NCBI GenBank assembly: GCA_903907865.1
Contig: CAIVPR010000134.1
Span: 1-51,127, forward strand
From: an uncultured Acidobacteriia bacterium
Lineage (GTDB): Bacteria > Acidobacteriota > Terriglobia > Bryobacterales > Bryobacteraceae
Direction of reading: 5' to 3'
Length of the DNA: 51,127 nt
Position 1 is the stretch's first letter. Every line of letters begins with the position of its first letter. This document shows, one piece after another, positions 50,928 to 51,127 of this stretch. The notes under the pieces are model-generated. The model saw only the letters and a program-made list of their open reading frames with translations, did no database searches and had not been told where the DNA came from. Position numbers and translations under genes: made by a program.

Positions 50928-51000
50928 CTGAACTGTTCCCGAAAACAGCGCCGTTGCGCAATCCGAACATGGCATCCAAAGGATTTGCGTAACAGTTCAG
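50928..51000. repeat. 10-bp inverted repeat at the right edge
   Basis: CTGAACTGTT (50928-50937) and AACAGTTCAG (50991-51000) are perfect inverted copies 53 bases apart, upstream of the promoter. They may be regulatory sites or the end of a small element. No gene between them is supported. Confidence 0.4.
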
Positions 51001-51127
51001 CCCCGCGGATTGCCATGCGAAGGTGCCGGGCGAAAAAAGTCTGAAAAAACTTCGCTTCGGACCTGGACTTTTGGTGCGGAACCTGGCAACCTGGATGTTT
51101 GGGGTGCGCCAACTGCCAGCAACGGGG

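Noticed and set aside
50873-51112. 79-codon minus-strand frame at the right edge
   Set aside because: It overlaps the promoter of the BamE-like operon and has no coding character or Shine-Dalgarno.

Overview
The window is a chromosomal stretch of a GC-rich Gram-negative bacterium. An LpxC gene (lipid A synthesis), two very large TonB-dependent receptors and several secreted proteins imply an outer membrane. Two unrelated secreted proteins (5474-7402 and 36501-39665) carry the C-terminal domain described as a Solibacter-type domain (TIGR03437). The receptors have an N-terminal carboxypeptidase-regulatory-like domain as in Oar proteins, and a CRTAC1/ASPIC-UnbV repeat protein and an ANRQN..STGP-type hypothetical protein are present. 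Together these point to Acidobacteriota, most likely the Bryobacterales/Solibacter lineage. This is inferred from family content; there is no rRNA gene to confirm it. I see no prophage, CRISPR array or intact insertion sequence.

Layout. 0.4-3 kb: a PPK2-type polyphosphate kinase, tRNA-Arg(ACG), and a cupin gene coupled to a lipoprotein. 2.9-11 kb (mostly minus): a penicillin-acylase-family hydrolase, a plus-strand FG-GAP repeat protein, then a minus operon of GNAT acetyltransferase, esterase/SMP-30 fusion and D-aminoacylase-type amidohydrolase. 11-14 kb (plus): a CapA-type protein, a 2-hydroxyacid dehydrogenase and an HpcH/HpaI aldolase, probably one transcript. 14-21 kb: a small secreted protein, a two-gene HEPN module, the first TonB receptor with promoter and strong terminator, and a CRTAC1-type protein. 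21-26 kb (minus): purB with a YycJ-like metallo-beta-lactamase protein, mdh with an unannotated-size 58-residue protein upstream, a WYL regulator and a VOC protein. 26-36.4 kb: a Fic protein, the second TonB receptor, lpxC, a TPR membrane protein and polA. 36.5-40.7 kb (minus): a subtilisin-like protease and a CPBP membrane protease.

40.7-48 kb is the plastic part. A divergent gene pair (CPBP protease / LolA-like protein) appears twice, and in each copy a different partner has decayed. Between the copies lie a hypothetical protein whose C-terminus is built on 90-bp tandem repeats, a HEPN-like protein, and a leaderless ArsR-SRPBCC operon with a clear operator. Beyond it are a carboxypeptidase-regulatory-like protein and remnants of toxin-antitoxin genes. 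The window ends with a two-gene minus operon (48.0-50.8 kb) whose products share a BamE-like C-terminal domain and are driven by a near-consensus promoter.

Tightly coupled start/stop overlaps (GTGA, ATGA, TTGA) mark the real operons. Many very long antisense reading frames are composition shadows of the receptor and polymerase genes and were left out.
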